From: an uncultured Eubacterium sp. | GTDB lineage: Bacteria > Bacillota > Clostridia > Oscillospirales > Acutalibacteraceae | Direction: 5' to 3' | Length of the DNA stretch: 43,953 bases | NCBI GenBank assembly: GCA_905234495.1 | Contig: CAJOHE010000016.1 | Coordinates: 1 to 43,953, forward strand | Part shown: piece by piece, positions 8,995 through 18,492 of the stretch | Layout: each line of letters opens with the position of its first letter | Position numbering within the stretch: position 1 is the stretch's first letter | The notes under the pieces: generated by a model | The model's input: the letters and a program-made list of their open reading frames with translations, nothing else | Told to the model about the DNA's origin: nothing | The model's database searches: none | Translations under genes and position numbers: made by a program

Positions 8995-9860
8995 TACTTA
9001 GTCCAGATTGCGGAGCTTCCGCACGGAAGAATTCTGCCGTTTTCACTTACGGGAAGTCCTATCTCGTCAGCCTCAACCTTACCGCCGTGCTTCTTTACGA
9101 TTACCTCTTCCATAATGTATTTCATTACGGACGGTGAAAGCCCCGTTGTGTAGGAATTGAGAAGCACCATAATCGGCTTATCCGAAAGAAGGCGGGAAAC
9201 CATCTGAATGAAGGTGTAGATGCTGTCCTCAAGATGCCAGATTTCGCCCTTCGGACCCCTGCCGTAGCTCGGCGGGTCGAGAATGATGATGTCGTACTTG
9301 TTGTCGCGCCTGATTTCCCTTTGAACAAATTTCATACAGTCGTCGACAATCCAGCGAACGTCCGCGTCCTTCACGCGCGAGGACTCGGCGTTTTCCTTTG
9401 CCCACTGCACCATACCCTTTGAGGCGTCAACGTGAACGACGGAAGCGCCCTCTTTGAGGCAGGCAATCGTCGCGCCGCCCGTGTAGGCAAAGAGGTTTAA
9501 AACCTTGACCTTACCCCTGCCGGATTCCCTGATAAGCTGTCTGGTGTAGTCCCAGTTTACTGCCTGCTCGGGGAATAAGCCCGTGTGCTTGAAGCCCATT
9601 GTCTTTACGTTGAAGGTCAAATCCTTATATCTGATTTGCCATGCGGGCGGAATATGCTTATATTCCTGCCACCTTCCGCCGCCCGTTCTTGAACGGACGT
9701 AGCGTGCGTCGGGCTGGAACCAGTACTTGTTTTCCCTCTCGCTCTGCCAGATAATCTGGGGGTCGGGACGGATTAATATTTCGTTTTTCCATCGCTCGAG
9801 CTTTTCGCCCGAGGAACAGTCTATGAGTTCGTAATCAACCCAGTCTTTAGAATATCTCAT
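8994..9860 (-). CDS. Class I SAM-dependent methyltransferase (RlmI/RlmK-like)
   Basis: A 288-residue protein with a Rossmann methyltransferase core. The SAM-binding loop is NLFAYTGGAT (122-131), an acidic residue follows strand 2 (HVDASKG), and the catalytic-type motif is LDPPSYGRG (194-202). This layout is that of the rRNA m5C/m2G methyltransferases related to RlmI, although the N-terminal PUA domain of RlmI is missing. The true substrate cannot be told from sequence. It is coupled by 1-bp overlaps to glmM upstream and ecfA1 downstream. Confidence 0.85.
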   Translation of the reverse strand: MRYSKDWVDYELIDCSSGEKLERWKNEILIRPDPQIIWQSERENKYWFQPDARYVRSRTGGGRWQEYKHIPPAWQIRYKDLTFNVKTMGFKHTGLFPEQAVNWDYTRQLIRESGRGKVKVLNLFAYTGGATIACLKEGASVVHVDASKGMVQWAKENAESSRVKDADVRWIVDDCMKFVQREIRRDNKYDIIILDPPSYGRGPKGEIWHLEDSIYTFIQMVSRLLSDKPIMVLLNSYTTGLSPSVMKYIMEEVIVKKHGGKVEADEIGLPVSENGRILPCGSSAIWTK

Positions 9861-11212
9861 TATGCAAGTCTTTCCTTAACTACGTCGGCGATTTCGTTGC
9901 CGAGTCTTGTGATTTGGTCGATGTCGCTGCCCTCAAGCATTACGCGGATGAGGGGTTCGGTTCCGCTCACGCGGACAAGCACTCTGCCCTCGCCGCTGAG
10001 TTCCATTTCAGCCTGCTGCACCGCAGAGATGATATATTCGTCGTTGTTGTATTTTTTCTTGCCCTCGTCGCTCACTCTTACGTTGATGAGCACCTGAGGA
10101 TAAACTCTCATAATCGTTGCAAGTTCGGAAAGCTTTTTGCCCGATTTAACAACTGTTTCAACAAGCTGAACGCCCGAGAGCTCTCCGTCGCCGGTGGTGG
10201 CGAAATCAAGGAAGATAACGTGGCCGCTCTGCTCGCCGCCGATGTTGTAGCCGTCCTTCAACATTCTTTCAAGAACGTATCTGTCGCCGACCGCGGTCTT
10301 TGCGCACTTGATTGCGTTGTCCTTGCAGAACTTGAAGAAGCCCATATTGCTCATTACGGTTACAACCGCGGTATCCTTTTTAAGCGTGCCTTCCTTCTTC
10401 ATTCTGTCGGCGCAGATTGCGATAACCTTGTCGCCGTCAACGAGCTCGCCGTTTTCGTCAACCGCCAACATTCTGTCGGCGTCGCCGTCGAAGGCAAGAC
10501 CAAGGTCAAGACCTGCGTCCTTAACAAAGCTCATAAGCTCTTCGGGATGGGTTGAGCCGCACTGGTCGTTGATGTTTACGCCGTCGGGGGTATCAGAAAG
10601 CATAAGGCACTTCGCGCCGAGCTGAGTGAAGATATCCTTTGCGCATACCGCCGCGCTTCCGTTTGCACAGTCGAGCGCGATTTTGAGTCCGTCGAAACGA
10701 ACGCCCGCGGTGGATACAACGTGGTCGACGTAATCCTTGACTGCGGTCTTGCAGAAAAGTCTGTTTCCTACGTCGCCGCCGAGCATAACGGGAATTTCCT
10801 CGGCGTTGTCGAGAATGATTGCCTCAATCTCTTCTTCGATAGCGTCGTCAAGCTTGTAGCCCGTTTTCTGGAAAATCTTGATGCCGTTGTATTCGCAGGG
10901 GTTGTGGGAAGCGGAAATCATAACGCCCGCCTCGCAGCCGTATTCAACCGTGAGATACGCAACTGCCGGTGTGGGAACAACGCCCACCGAGAGCACGTTG
11001 CAGCCCACCGAGGTGAAGCCCGAGGTAAGCGCCGCCTCAAGCATATCGCCCGAAGCTCTCGTATCCTTTCCTATAAGTACGGTCGGCTTTTTTGAATTGC
11101 TTTCCTTGATAAGCACCATTGCCGCCGCTCTGCCTATCTGAAGCGCAAGCTCGGGGGTAAGGCTGTCGTTTGCAACGCCTCTTACGCCGTCGGTTCCGAA
11201 TAATCTGCCCAT
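9860..11212 (-). CDS. glmM: Phosphoglucosamine mutase
   Basis: Interconverts glucosamine 6-phosphate and glucosamine 1-phosphate on the way to UDP-GlcNAc and peptidoglycan. It has 450 residues, the usual length. The N-terminus is GRLFGTDGVRG. The phosphoserine is Ser102 in ISASHNP, the same number as in E. coli. The magnesium loop is FDGDADR, the sugar loop is GGEQSGHV, and the phosphate-binding loop is RVSGTEPLIRVM near the C-terminus. It lies between ruvB and the methyltransferase gene. Confidence 0.97.
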   Translation of the reverse strand: MGRLFGTDGVRGVANDSLTPELALQIGRAAAMVLIKESNSKKPTVLIGKDTRASGDMLEAALTSGFTSVGCNVLSVGVVPTPAVAYLTVEYGCEAGVMISASHNPCEYNGIKIFQKTGYKLDDAIEEEIEAIILDNAEEIPVMLGGDVGNRLFCKTAVKDYVDHVVSTAGVRFDGLKIALDCANGSAAVCAKDIFTQLGAKCLMLSDTPDGVNINDQCGSTHPEELMSFVKDAGLDLGLAFDGDADRMLAVDENGELVDGDKVIAICADRMKKEGTLKKDTAVVTVMSNMGFFKFCKDNAIKCAKTAVGDRYVLERMLKDGYNIGGEQSGHVIFLDFATTGDGELSGVQLVETVVKSGKKLSELATIMRVYPQVLINVRVSDEGKKKYNNDEYIISAVQQAEMELSGEGRVLVRVSGTEPLIRVMLEGSDIDQITRLGNEIADVVKERLA

Positions 11213-11238
11213 AGTTTTTCTCCTTACGTTATGTGAAT

Positions 11239-12279
11239 TTATATCAGTGACTGCTGGCCGTTCTGCTCTATGCCGAGATGCTTATACGCAAGCGCCGTCG
11301 CCATTCTGCCTCGCGGCGTTCTTGCAAGAAAGCCTATCTGCATAAGATATGGCTCGTAGACGTCCTCAATCGTTACAGCCTCTTCGCCGATTGCCGCCGC
11401 AATCGTTTCAAGTCCTACGGGGCCGCCGTTGTAGTTTGTAATCATAGTGCGAAGAAGCACTCTGTCTATATTGTCAAGACCGAGGAAATCTATTTCCATA
11501 CGGTCGAGCGCGTCGATTGAAGCCTCTCTGCTGATTACGCCGTCGTACTTGACCTGAGCAAAGTCGCGGCTTCTTTTGAGAAGGCGGTTTGCGATACGGG
11601 GCGTTCCCCTTGAACGCGACGCGATTTCAGCCGCGCCCTCGGTATCAATCGGGATTTCAAGTATTCCCGCGCTTCTTGTGACAATCTGCGCAAGCTGCTC
11701 GGGAGTGTACATTTCAAGCCTGAATATAACGCCGAAACGGTCGCGAAGCGGTGCCGAGAGCTGACCTGCCCTCGTGGTCGCGCCGATGAGGGTAAAGTGA
11801 GGAAGGTCGAGCCTTATCGACCTTGCCGACGGTCCCTTGCCGATTATGATGTCGAGCGCGCCGTCTTCCATCGCGGGATAGAGCACCTCTTCAACCTGAC
11901 GGTTGAGCCTGTGAATCTCATCTATAAAGAGCACGTCGCCTTCCTGAAGATTTGTCAGGAGCGCCGCAAGGTCGCCCTGCTTTTCAATTGCAGGTCCGCT
12001 TGTAACGCGGATGTTAACGCCCATCTCGTTTGCGATGATGCCTGCAAGAGTGGTTTTGCCGAGGCCCGGAGGTCCGTAGAGAAGGACGTGGTCAAGCGCC
12101 TCTCCCCTGCCTCTTGCGGCTTCGATATATACCCGAAGGTTCTCCTTGACCTTTTCCTGACCGATGTAATCGTCAAGCACCTTAGGTCTGAGGGAATTTT
12201 CAATATCGTTGTCCTCGGGTGTGAAATCGGAGGTGACTATTCTGTTTTCAAAGTCGGATTCGTTCTGTATTTCAACCAT
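11239..12279 (-). CDS. ruvB: Holliday junction branch migration ATPase RuvB
   Basis: The hexameric motor that drives branch migration of Holliday junctions with RuvA. It has 346 residues. It shows Walker [10 protein letters not shown] (69-77), Walker [10 protein letters not shown], sensor 1 GATTRAG, arginine finger in LRDRFG, and the winged-helix C-terminal part [16 protein letters not shown]. It follows ruvA by 12 bp and precedes glmM by 26 bp. Confidence 0.98.
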   Translation of the reverse strand: MVEIQNESDFENRIVTSDFTPEDNDIENSLRPKVLDDYIGQEKVKENLRVYIEAARGRGEALDHVLLYGPPGLGKTTLAGIIANEMGVNIRVTSGPAIEKQGDLAALLTNLQEGDVLFIDEIHRLNRQVEEVLYPAMEDGALDIIIGKGPSARSIRLDLPHFTLIGATTRAGQLSAPLRDRFGVIFRLEMYTPEQLAQIVTRSAGILEIPIDTEGAAEIASRSRGTPRIANRLLKRSRDFAQVKYDGVISREASIDALDRMEIDFLGLDNIDRVLLRTMITNYNGGPVGLETIAAAIGEEAVTIEDVYEPYLMQIGFLARTPRGRMATALAYKHLGIEQNGQQSLI

Positions 12280-12291
12280 TACGCTACCTCC

Positions 12292-12897
12292 TTAAAGCTT
12301 TGCGGCAAGCTGCTTTAAGCCCTGCCTAATCATCTCGTCAACCGAGAGCGATTTATCCATTCCGCCGACAACGACTGCCGCGTCGGACTGGGAATAGCCG
12401 AGAGCGACGAGCGCCTCGACAGCCTCGGAAGCGTTTGAGCTTTCGCCGACCGAAGCCGCGTCGGTTACGACGGAAACGGTCTCGCTCGTTGCAATGCCCG
12501 CCATTTTGTCCTTGAGTTCAAGCACGACTCTTTCGGCGGTCTTTTTGCCCACGCCCTGCGCCCTCGTTATCGCCTTGGCGTCGCCCGATGCAATACTGAT
12601 TGCAAGGCGGTCGGGCGAGAGCTCGGAAAGAATTGCAACCGCGGCTTTGGGACCTACGCCCGAAACCGTGATGAGAAGCTTGAACGCGTCGAGTTCGGCA
12701 AGAGTTGCAAAGCCGTATAAATCCATCGCGTCCTCTCTGACCGAAAGATATGTGTAAACGTTTACCTCGCTTCCCGTCCTGCCGATGTTCTGAATCGTGT
12801 TGAGCGTTGAATAGCATTTGAAGCCGATGCCGTTGCTTTCAACAACTATGTAGTTTACGTCGGTGACGGTTAGCGTGCCTTTGATATTATATAACAT
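12292..12897 (-). CDS. ruvA: Holliday junction DNA-binding protein RuvA
   Basis: Binds four-way junctions and loads RuvB. It has 201 residues: an OB-fold (about 1-63, beginning MLYNIKGTL), two helix-hairpin-helix motifs (VSGVGPKAA and AQGVGKKTA), an acidic-poor linker near 140-155, and the C-terminal RuvB-binding helices (ALVALGYSQSDA). It starts directly at the end of ruvC. Confidence 0.97.
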   Translation of the reverse strand: MLYNIKGTLTVTDVNYIVVESNGIGFKCYSTLNTIQNIGRTGSEVNVYTYLSVREDAMDLYGFATLAELDAFKLLITVSGVGPKAAVAILSELSPDRLAISIASGDAKAITRAQGVGKKTAERVVLELKDKMAGIATSETVSVVTDAASVGESSNASEAVEALVALGYSQSDAAVVVGGMDKSLSVDEMIRQGLKQLAAKL

Positions 12898-13389
12898 TTA
12901 TTTTATTCCTCTCATAAGCGAGCCGCTGCTGTGACCGTGGCAGATTGCCATGGCAAGCGCGTCGGCTGTGTCGTCGGGCTTCGGGACTTTTTCGAGCCCG
13001 AGCATTACCCTCGTCATTTCCTGCACCTGCTTCTTTTCAGCCCTGCCGTAGCCGACAACGGACTGCTTAACCTGAAGCGGGGTGTATTCGGCGATATCAA
13101 CGCCGTAGTTCTGAGCCGAAAGGGTGATTACTCCCCTCGCCTGAGCAACGTCGATAACCGTTTTTGCGTTGCTGTTGTAAAACAACTTTTCCATACTCAT
13201 AACCTCGGGCTTATACTTTTCAAACAGATAACACATATCGTTGTAAATCGTCTGAAGCCTGAGCGGAAACGGCGTGTGAGCGTCGGTCGTAATGGCGCCG
13301 TAGCCGATAACGCTGAACTTATTTGCCTTGTATTCAAGTACGCCCCAGCCGACTATCGCGTAGCCGGGGTCAATGCCGAGAATAATCAT
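12898..13389 (-). CDS. ruvC: Holliday junction resolvase RuvC
   Basis: The endonuclease that cuts Holliday junctions. From the chosen start it has 163 residues. Acidic active-site residues appear in ILGIDPG, SMEKLFY and KPDDTADALA. An upstream in-frame ATG at 13446 would add 19 residues of non-family sequence; GGAG 9-10 bases before 13389 and alignment of MIILGIDPG to the family favour the shorter form. In addition, 13446 lies inside the probable promoter. It is the first gene of the 13-gene minus-strand operon. Confidence 0.95.
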   Translation of the reverse strand: MIILGIDPGYAIVGWGVLEYKANKFSVIGYGAITTDAHTPFPLRLQTIYNDMCYLFEKYKPEVMSMEKLFYNSNAKTVIDVAQARGVITLSAQNYGVDIAEYTPLQVKQSVVGYGRAEKKQVQEMTRVMLGLEKVPKPDDTADALAMAICHGHSSGSLMRGIK

Positions 13390-13417
13390 TTGCACTACTC
13401 CATAATATATTCGTTTA

Positions 13418-13446
13418 ATTATATCACAAATGCGTAAATTATGCAA
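13418..13446 (-). promoter_or_regulatory. Probable promoter of the ruvC operon
   Basis: The minus strand has TTGCAT (13441-13446), 17 bp, TATAAT (13418-13423), about 30 bp before the ruvC ATG. The -10 is perfect and the -35 weak. Confidence 0.6.
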
Positions 13447-13470
13447 TATATAATATATAAATTATATAAT

Positions 13471-13500
13471 AAAACAAAAGCGGACGAACAAAGTTCGCCC
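13471..13500 (-). terminator. Terminator of the ilvB operon
   Basis: In minus-strand RNA GGGCGAAC pairs with GUUCGUCC (one G-U) around UUU, followed by GCUUUUGUUUUAUU. It lies just after the stop of the flavodoxin-like gene. Confidence 0.8.
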
Positions 13501-13506
13501 GTGCGC

Positions 13507-14055
13507 TTATCCTTTCAGGAAAGTGATGAATTTGTCAAGCTCGGTGAGATTGAAGGTGTACTGCCCCGAGTCGGTGTCGGGTATGTAGTACCTCGCACAT
13601 ATTTCGCCGTTTAAAACCGTGAACGCCTGCTTTAAGGTTGAGACCATATAGTCCGCCGCCTGGCGCGAATTCGAGCCGCTTGCAATAACCACGCCCACCC
13701 TCTTGGGCTTGTCAATCGGCGGGTTTGCGCCCCTCTTGAACCTTGCGGAATAGTAGCGCTGGAAGCGGTCGATTACCGCTTTGAGCGGCGCGGGGAAAAA
13801 GTTGTTGTAAACCGGCGAGAAAAACACGACGTAATCAGCCGCTTCAAAATCCTCGAAAAACGGGTCGAGGTCGGGATTTGAACAGCCGTCGTGATATTCG
13901 CACCAGCAGCAAGCCGTACAGGGCGCGGGCGACATCTTATAGGTGTCGTACTGCTTGATTTCGCAGCCCGCAAACCTCGGCTTAACCTGATTTATAAGCT
14001 CGGCGCACACGCCCCTTTCACGGGGCGAGCCGTTGATAATTAGCATTTTTTTCAT
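13507..14055 (-). CDS. Flavodoxin-family NAD(P)H-dependent oxidoreductase
   Basis: A 182-residue protein of the NADPH-dependent FMN reductase/flavodoxin-like fold. The N-terminal phosphate-binding loop is INGSPRERGV, and the flavin-site segment is FFSPVYNNFFPAPLKAVIDR. A cysteine-rich stretch (CTACCWCEYHDGC) replaces the usual CxGCxxC seen in these iron-sulfur or redox flavoproteins. The substrate is unknown. It is the last gene of the ilvB operon, with GGTGA before the ATG, and may be partly separated from it by a hairpin at 14069-14089. Confidence 0.75.
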   Translation of the reverse strand: MKKMLIINGSPRERGVCAELINQVKPRFAGCEIKQYDTYKMSPAPCTACCWCEYHDGCSNPDLDPFFEDFEAADYVVFFSPVYNNFFPAPLKAVIDRFQRYYSARFKRGANPPIDKPKRVGVVIASGSNSRQAADYMVSTLKQAFTVLNGEICARYYIPDTDSGQYTFNLTELDKFITFLKG

Positions 14056-14068
14056 TATATCACCAAAG

Positions 14069-14089
14069 AAGGACGGATAAACCGTCCTT
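14069..14089 (-). terminator. Hairpin after the small hypothetical gene
   Basis: A perfect 8-bp stem, AAGGACGG with CCGTCCTT around a 5-base loop, lies between the 130-residue gene and the flavodoxin gene. The minus-strand tail is only CTTTGG, so it may be a weak or leaky terminator or an mRNA-stabilising hairpin. Confidence 0.45.
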
Positions 14090-14092
14090 TAA

Positions 14093-14485
14093 TTATTCCT
14101 GTTCGATTTTATACTCAATACCGTATGAGTTACACCATTCGCTGACCTTTTCTACGACGTACGATGCCTCGAAAGCGTCGAAGCCGCCCGAGATGTCGGG
14201 ATAGGCGTTGAAATATTTCCAGAACACCTCAACGCAGTCATAGGTTGAAAGCTTGTCAAACTTAGCCGAAACCTTCGGGTTGTTCAGCGATTTGATGTAA
14301 GCCCTGATTACCTCTTCATTACAGATTGTGATGAAGGGCACGTAGCCGAGTTTGATGAGCTCAGCGTCGTCCTCGCTCGGAAGCTCGGACATCTTATAGA
14401 TTTTGTAATCGGTTCTTGAAAACCAGTATTCCGTTGTTGAACCCCAAGCGTAACGAAGCGTCTGGGGAGTGAGCACTAATTCCAT
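14093..14485 (-). CDS. Hypothetical protein (130 aa)
   Basis: I do not recognise this family. The protein is small, soluble and acidic, with no membrane segment or signal peptide, and rich in aromatic residues (the YAWGSTTEYWFSR stretch at about 12-24). A central ITICNEEVIRAYIKSLNN stretch and a helical C-terminus are visible. AGGA precedes the ATG. It lies 9 bp after leuD, so it is probably cotranscribed with the leucine genes, but no function follows from that. Confidence 0.6.
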   Translation of the reverse strand: MELVLTPQTLRYAWGSTTEYWFSRTDYKIYKMSELPSEDDAELIKLGYVPFITICNEEVIRAYIKSLNNPKVSAKFDKLSTYDCVEVFWKYFNAYPDISGGFDAFEASYVVEKVSEWCNSYGIEYKIEQE

Positions 14486-14494
14486 TTTCCTGTC

Positions 14495-14977
14495 CTACTT
14501 TTCGATAGATTTCATTAAGCCGCCGTTTTTGATAATGTTCTGAATGAACTCGGGAAACGGCTGAGCCTGATACTCTCTGCCCGTTGTGCAGTTTCTGATG
14601 ACGCCGCTGTCAAAGTCCACCTCGACCTCGTCGCCGTCCTTAATATCCCTTGCCGCCTCGTCACATTCGAGGATTGCAAGACCGATATTGATTGCATTTC
14701 TGTAGAAAATTCTCGCGAAGGTTGACGCGATAACACAGGAAATGCCCGATGCCTTGATGGCAATCGGCGCGTGCTCTCTTGACGAACCGCAGCCGAAATT
14801 AGCCTCTGCAACCATAATGTCGCCGGGCTTTACCTTATTTACAAAATCCGCGTCGATATCTTCCATACAGTGGGAAGCAAGCCACGCTTCCTCGCTCTTG
14901 TTGAGATATCTTGCAGGGATGATTACGTCGGTATCGACGTTGTCGCCGAACTTATGTACCGTGCCTTTTGCTTTCAT
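14495..14977 (-). CDS. leuD: 3-isopropylmalate dehydratase, small subunit
   Basis: With LeuC it isomerises 2-isopropylmalate to 3-isopropylmalate in leucine synthesis. It has 160 residues, the short single-domain form usual for archaeal and clostridial LeuD. Family marks are [15 protein letters not shown] and [10 protein letters not shown]. It begins at the leuC stop with GGAGG upstream. The paralogous homoaconitase or citraconate-type activity cannot be ruled out from sequence, but ilvBN next door favours leucine. Confidence 0.93.
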   Translation of the reverse strand: MKAKGTVHKFGDNVDTDVIIPARYLNKSEEAWLASHCMEDIDADFVNKVKPGDIMVAEANFGCGSSREHAPIAIKASGISCVIASTFARIFYRNAINIGLAILECDEAARDIKDGDEVEVDFDSGVIRNCTTGREYQAQPFPEFIQNIIKNGGLMKSIEK

Positions 14978-16239
14978 TACATTTCCTCCCTCGGGTCTGC
15001 GATGTAGCCCTTGATTGCAGACGCTGCCGCAACTGCGGGTGACGCAAGATAAATCTCGGACTCGGTGTGTCCCATTCTGCCTACAAAGTTACGGTTTGAG
15101 GTGGATACAGCCTTCTCGCCTGCTGCAAGAATACCCATATGACCGCCGAGACAGGGGCCGCAGGTCGGGGTTGAAACGATTGCGCCTGCCTCAACAAATG
15201 CCTCAACGATGCCCTCTTTCACGCACTGAAGATAGATTGACTGCGTTGCGGGAATCACAATGCAGCGAACGCCGTCGGCAATTTTTCTGCCCTTGATAAT
15301 TTCATATGCGGCTCGCATATCTTCCATTCTTCCGTTTGTGCAGGAACCGATTACAACCTGGTCGATTTTAATCTCGGGAAGCTCGTCAACGGTCTTTGTG
15401 TTTTCGGGAAGATGGGGGCAGGCAACCGTCGGCTTGAGAGCGCCGAGGTCAATCTCGACAACGCTGTCGTACTCTGCGTCGTCGTCCGCCTGATACACCT
15501 TGTATTCGCGAAGGCTTCTGCCTGTCACATAGTCGAGAGTCACGTCGTCAACGGGGAAAATTCCGTTCTTGGCGCCGCACTCAATTGCCATATTTGCAAT
15601 ACAGAGACGGTCGTCCATCGAAAGCTCTTTAATGCCGTCGCCCGTAAATTCAAGCGACTTATAGAGAGCGCCGTCAACGCCTATCATACCGATGAGATGA
15701 AGGATTACGTCCTTACCGCTGATGCAGGGCGCTTTCTTGCCCGTGATTACAACCTTGATGGCTGACGGAACCTTGAACCACGCCTTGCCGGTAGCCATAC
15801 CCGCCGCCATATCGGTTGAGCCGACGCCCGTTGAAAACGCGCCCACTGCGCCGTAGGTACAGGTGTGTGAGTCCGCGCCGATTACGCAGTCGCCGCAGGT
15901 TACGATACCCTTTTCGGGAAGAAGCGCGTGCTCGATTCCCATATTGCCTACGTCGTAGTAATGAAGGATGCCGTGCTCTTTTGCGAAGGTGCGCACCTGC
16001 TTGCAGTTTTCCGCGGACTGGATGTCCTTATTCGGCGTGAAATGGTCCATAACAAGGGCGATTCTCGTCTTGTCAAAAACGGAAGTTTTGCCGAATTTAT
16101 TCATTTCGTTTATGGCGACGGGCGACGTTACGTCGTTTCCGAGCACCATATCAAGCCTTGCCTCAATCAGCTGACCTGCAACAACGCTGTCAAGTCCTGC
16201 ATGAGCGGCAAGGATTTTCTGAGTCATTGTCATACCCAT
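14977..16239 (-). CDS. leuC: 3-isopropylmalate dehydratase, large subunit
   Basis: The aconitase-fold subunit that binds a 4Fe-4S cluster. It has 420 residues. The cluster cysteines are in SCTNGR and in [10 protein letters not shown] (C-x2-C), and [11 protein letters not shown] is the substrate loop. Three ATGs occur within the first five codons (MGMTMTQ); the first has GAGG about ten bases upstream and was used. It is 21 bp after ilvN. The 420-residue length and separate LeuD are as in the archaeal/clostridial HacA-LeuC type. Confidence 0.93.
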   Translation of the reverse strand: MGMTMTQKILAAHAGLDSVVAGQLIEARLDMVLGNDVTSPVAINEMNKFGKTSVFDKTRIALVMDHFTPNKDIQSAENCKQVRTFAKEHGILHYYDVGNMGIEHALLPEKGIVTCGDCVIGADSHTCTYGAVGAFSTGVGSTDMAAGMATGKAWFKVPSAIKVVITGKKAPCISGKDVILHLIGMIGVDGALYKSLEFTGDGIKELSMDDRLCIANMAIECGAKNGIFPVDDVTLDYVTGRSLREYKVYQADDDAEYDSVVEIDLGALKPTVACPHLPENTKTVDELPEIKIDQVVIGSCTNGRMEDMRAAYEIIKGRKIADGVRCIVIPATQSIYLQCVKEGIVEAFVEAGAIVSTPTCGPCLGGHMGILAAGEKAVSTSNRNFVGRMGHTESEIYLASPAVAAASAIKGYIADPREEM

Positions 16240-16260
16240 AATTCGATACCTCTGTTATAT

Positions 16261-16770
16261 TTATACGTCGTCAGTGAATGAGCCCGCGCCTCTTTCAAGC
16301 GAGGTAATACCCGTACGGGCAAGCTCAACAATGCCGTAGTCCTCTTTGATGAAGTTTACAAACTCGTCGATTGTCTCGCTCGTTCCCGTGAACTCGAGGG
16401 TTACGGTGTCGAGTGAAACGTCGAGAACACGCGCGCCGTACTTTACGTTGAAAGCGAGAAGCGCGTTCTTTTTATCAACGCCCTTTGCCTGAACCTTGAT
16501 GAGAAGAAGCTCGGATGAAACCGCGCTTTCGTCGTTGAGCTGCGAAACCTTTTTAACGATTTCAAGCTTGATGAGCTGGCGCTTAATCTGACGGAAATTC
16601 TCGGGCTCGGTGAAGAGCTCGATTGTCATTCTTGAGAAAAGCGGATTTTCCGTTTCACTAACGGTGAGTGACGAGATGTTATAGCCCCTTCTTGAGAAAA
16701 GGCTCGCAACACGCTGAAGTACGCCGCTGACGTTGTCAACAAGTACGGATAAAACTAATTTTTCTTTCAT
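16261..16770 (-). CDS. ilvN: Acetolactate synthase, small regulatory subunit
   Basis: Regulates IlvB and confers valine feedback inhibition. It has 169 residues from the chosen start. An ACT domain occupies the N-terminus (VLVDNVSGVLQRVASLFSRR), followed by the conserved C-terminal ALS_ss_C region (GARVLDVSLDTVTLEFTG). A longer frame starting at 16797 is possible, but a strong AAGGAGGG lies seven bases before the ATG at 16770. It follows ilvB by 13 bp. Confidence 0.95.
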   Translation of the reverse strand: MKEKLVLSVLVDNVSGVLQRVASLFSRRGYNISSLTVSETENPLFSRMTIELFTEPENFRQIKRQLIKLEIVKKVSQLNDESAVSSELLLIKVQAKGVDKKNALLAFNVKYGARVLDVSLDTVTLEFTGTSETIDEFVNFIKEDYGIVELARTGITSLERGAGSFTDDV

Positions 16771-16783
16771 TGTGTTTCCCTCC

Positions 16784-18445
16784 TTACATTTCGTCAATCG
16801 TATCGTCTGCCGCGCCTCCCGGAGGAATCATCGGCAGTACGTTTGAATCGGGGCTGATGTTACAGTCGATGAGAACGGGACCGTCGTATGCGAGAGCCTC
16901 GTCGACAACCTTTTCAATATCGTCGTTTGAGGAAATTCTCATTCCCTTAACGCCGAAAGCCTCTGCAACCTTGACGAAATCCGTCTTTCTGTGGGGGTCG
17001 GTATCGGCAAAGCGGTTGCCGTAGAATACCTTCTGCCACTGACGAACCATACCGAGCACCATATTGTTCATAATGAACATCTTGACGGGCACGTTATAGG
17101 AAGCCGCGGTTGCAAGCTCCGCAAGATTCATATGGAAGCCGCCGTCGCCCGCGAACATAACGACGGTTCTGTCGGGCTTGCCTACCTGACCGCCGATTGA
17201 AGCGCCCATTGAATAGCCCATTGTACCGAGACCGCCCGATGAGAGAAGGGTTCTCGGCTGGGTGAACTTATAAAACTGTGCAGCCCAGAGCTGATGCTGA
17301 CCAACGTCCGTTACAACGATAGTGTCGTCGGGAGTTTTTCTGTCAACAGCTTCGATAAGGGTCTGCGGATTTACGTAGTTACCTATCTGATTCTGAACGA
17401 AAGGTCTCTTTGCATACTCAATTTCCTTGAGCCAGTCGCTGTGGTCGCACTGGTCGATAAGGGAGGTAAGCATAGGAATAACCTCGCTCAAATCGCCCTT
17501 GAGGTGGAAATTCGAAACGATGTTCTTATCCATTTCCGCGGGGTCAATATCAATATGAATAATCTCTGCATTGGGTGCAAAGCGTGCTCTGTTACCTGCT
17601 ACACGGTCGGAAAATCTTGCGCCGCAGGTGATGAGAACATCGCAGTCGTGCGCCGCCTTGTTACACTCATATCTGCCGTGCATACCGATAAGACCGAGGT
17701 GGAGCCTGTGACCGTTCGGAAACGCGCCGAGACCCATAAGAGTTGAAGCAACGGGAGCGTCAAGCTTTTCTGCAAACTTGATTAAATCGTCACCGACCTC
17801 TGATAGGATAGCGCCGCCGCCGACATAAATAAGGGGTTTCTTGGATTTCTTAAGAATATCAAGCGCTCTGTCGATACAGTCCTGAGTAGGCTTAATAGGC
17901 TCGTCGGGAACCTGTGCCGGTTCGGGAGTATATTCGCACATAGCAGCGGTTACATCTTTAGGAATATCAATAAGAACAGGACCTTTTCTTCCACTCATTG
18001 CAATCTTGAATGCACGGCGGATTGTGGGTGCCAAATCCTCGATATGCTTAACAAAGAAATTGTGCTTAGTTATAGGCATAGTGATACCGCAGATATCAAC
18101 CTCCTGGAAGGTATCCCTACCAATAAGACTGTTTGCAACGTTAGCGGTAACAGCAACAATCGGTACGGAATCAAGATATGCCGTTGCAATACCCGTTACA
18201 AGGTTGGTTGCGCCGGGGCCCGAGGTCGCAAAGCAAACGCCTACCTTGCCCGTAGCTCTTGCATAGCCGTCCGCAGCGTGGGCAGCGCCCTGCTCGTGAG
18301 CCGTAAGGATATGGTTAAAGGTGTCGCCATACTTGTAGAGCTCATCGAAAATATTGAGAATTGTGCCGCCGGGATAGCCGAAGATTGTATCTACTCCCTG
18401 CTCCTTTAAAGTTTCAAGAACTATTTGTGAACCGTTGAGTTTCAT
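16784..18445 (-). CDS. ilvB: Acetolactate synthase, large catalytic subunit
   Basis: A thiamine diphosphate enzyme that makes acetolactate or acetohydroxybutyrate for valine, leucine and isoleucine. It has 553 residues. Marks are GYPGG with catalytic Glu in TAHEQGAAH, GVCFATSGPGATN, and the C-terminal thiamine diphosphate motif GDGGFHMNLAELATA with NNMVLGMVRQW. The frame opens at 18478, but GAGAGGG lies six bases before the ATG at 18445, so the shorter start was taken. First gene of the ilvB-ilvN-leuC-leuD operon. There is no room for a T-box leader. Confidence 0.96.
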   Translation of the reverse strand: MKLNGSQIVLETLKEQGVDTIFGYPGGTILNIFDELYKYGDTFNHILTAHEQGAAHAADGYARATGKVGVCFATSGPGATNLVTGIATAYLDSVPIVAVTANVANSLIGRDTFQEVDICGITMPITKHNFFVKHIEDLAPTIRRAFKIAMSGRKGPVLIDIPKDVTAAMCEYTPEPAQVPDEPIKPTQDCIDRALDILKKSKKPLIYVGGGAILSEVGDDLIKFAEKLDAPVASTLMGLGAFPNGHRLHLGLIGMHGRYECNKAAHDCDVLITCGARFSDRVAGNRARFAPNAEIIHIDIDPAEMDKNIVSNFHLKGDLSEVIPMLTSLIDQCDHSDWLKEIEYAKRPFVQNQIGNYVNPQTLIEAVDRKTPDDTIVVTDVGQHQLWAAQFYKFTQPRTLLSSGGLGTMGYSMGASIGGQVGKPDRTVVMFAGDGGFHMNLAELATAASYNVPVKMFIMNNMVLGMVRQWQKVFYGNRFADTDPHRKTDFVKVAEAFGVKGMRISSNDDIEKVVDEALAYDGPVLIDCNISPDSNVLPMIPPGGAADDTIDEM

Positions 18446-18492
18446 ATTAACCCTCTCTTTCAAATAGATGTCTGTCAAAAGATATTGAAAAT

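Noticed and set aside
13390..13446. A 19-residue N-terminal extension of RuvC
   Set aside because: The extension overlaps the likely promoter, lacks a ribosome site and precedes the normal family start MIILGIDPG.
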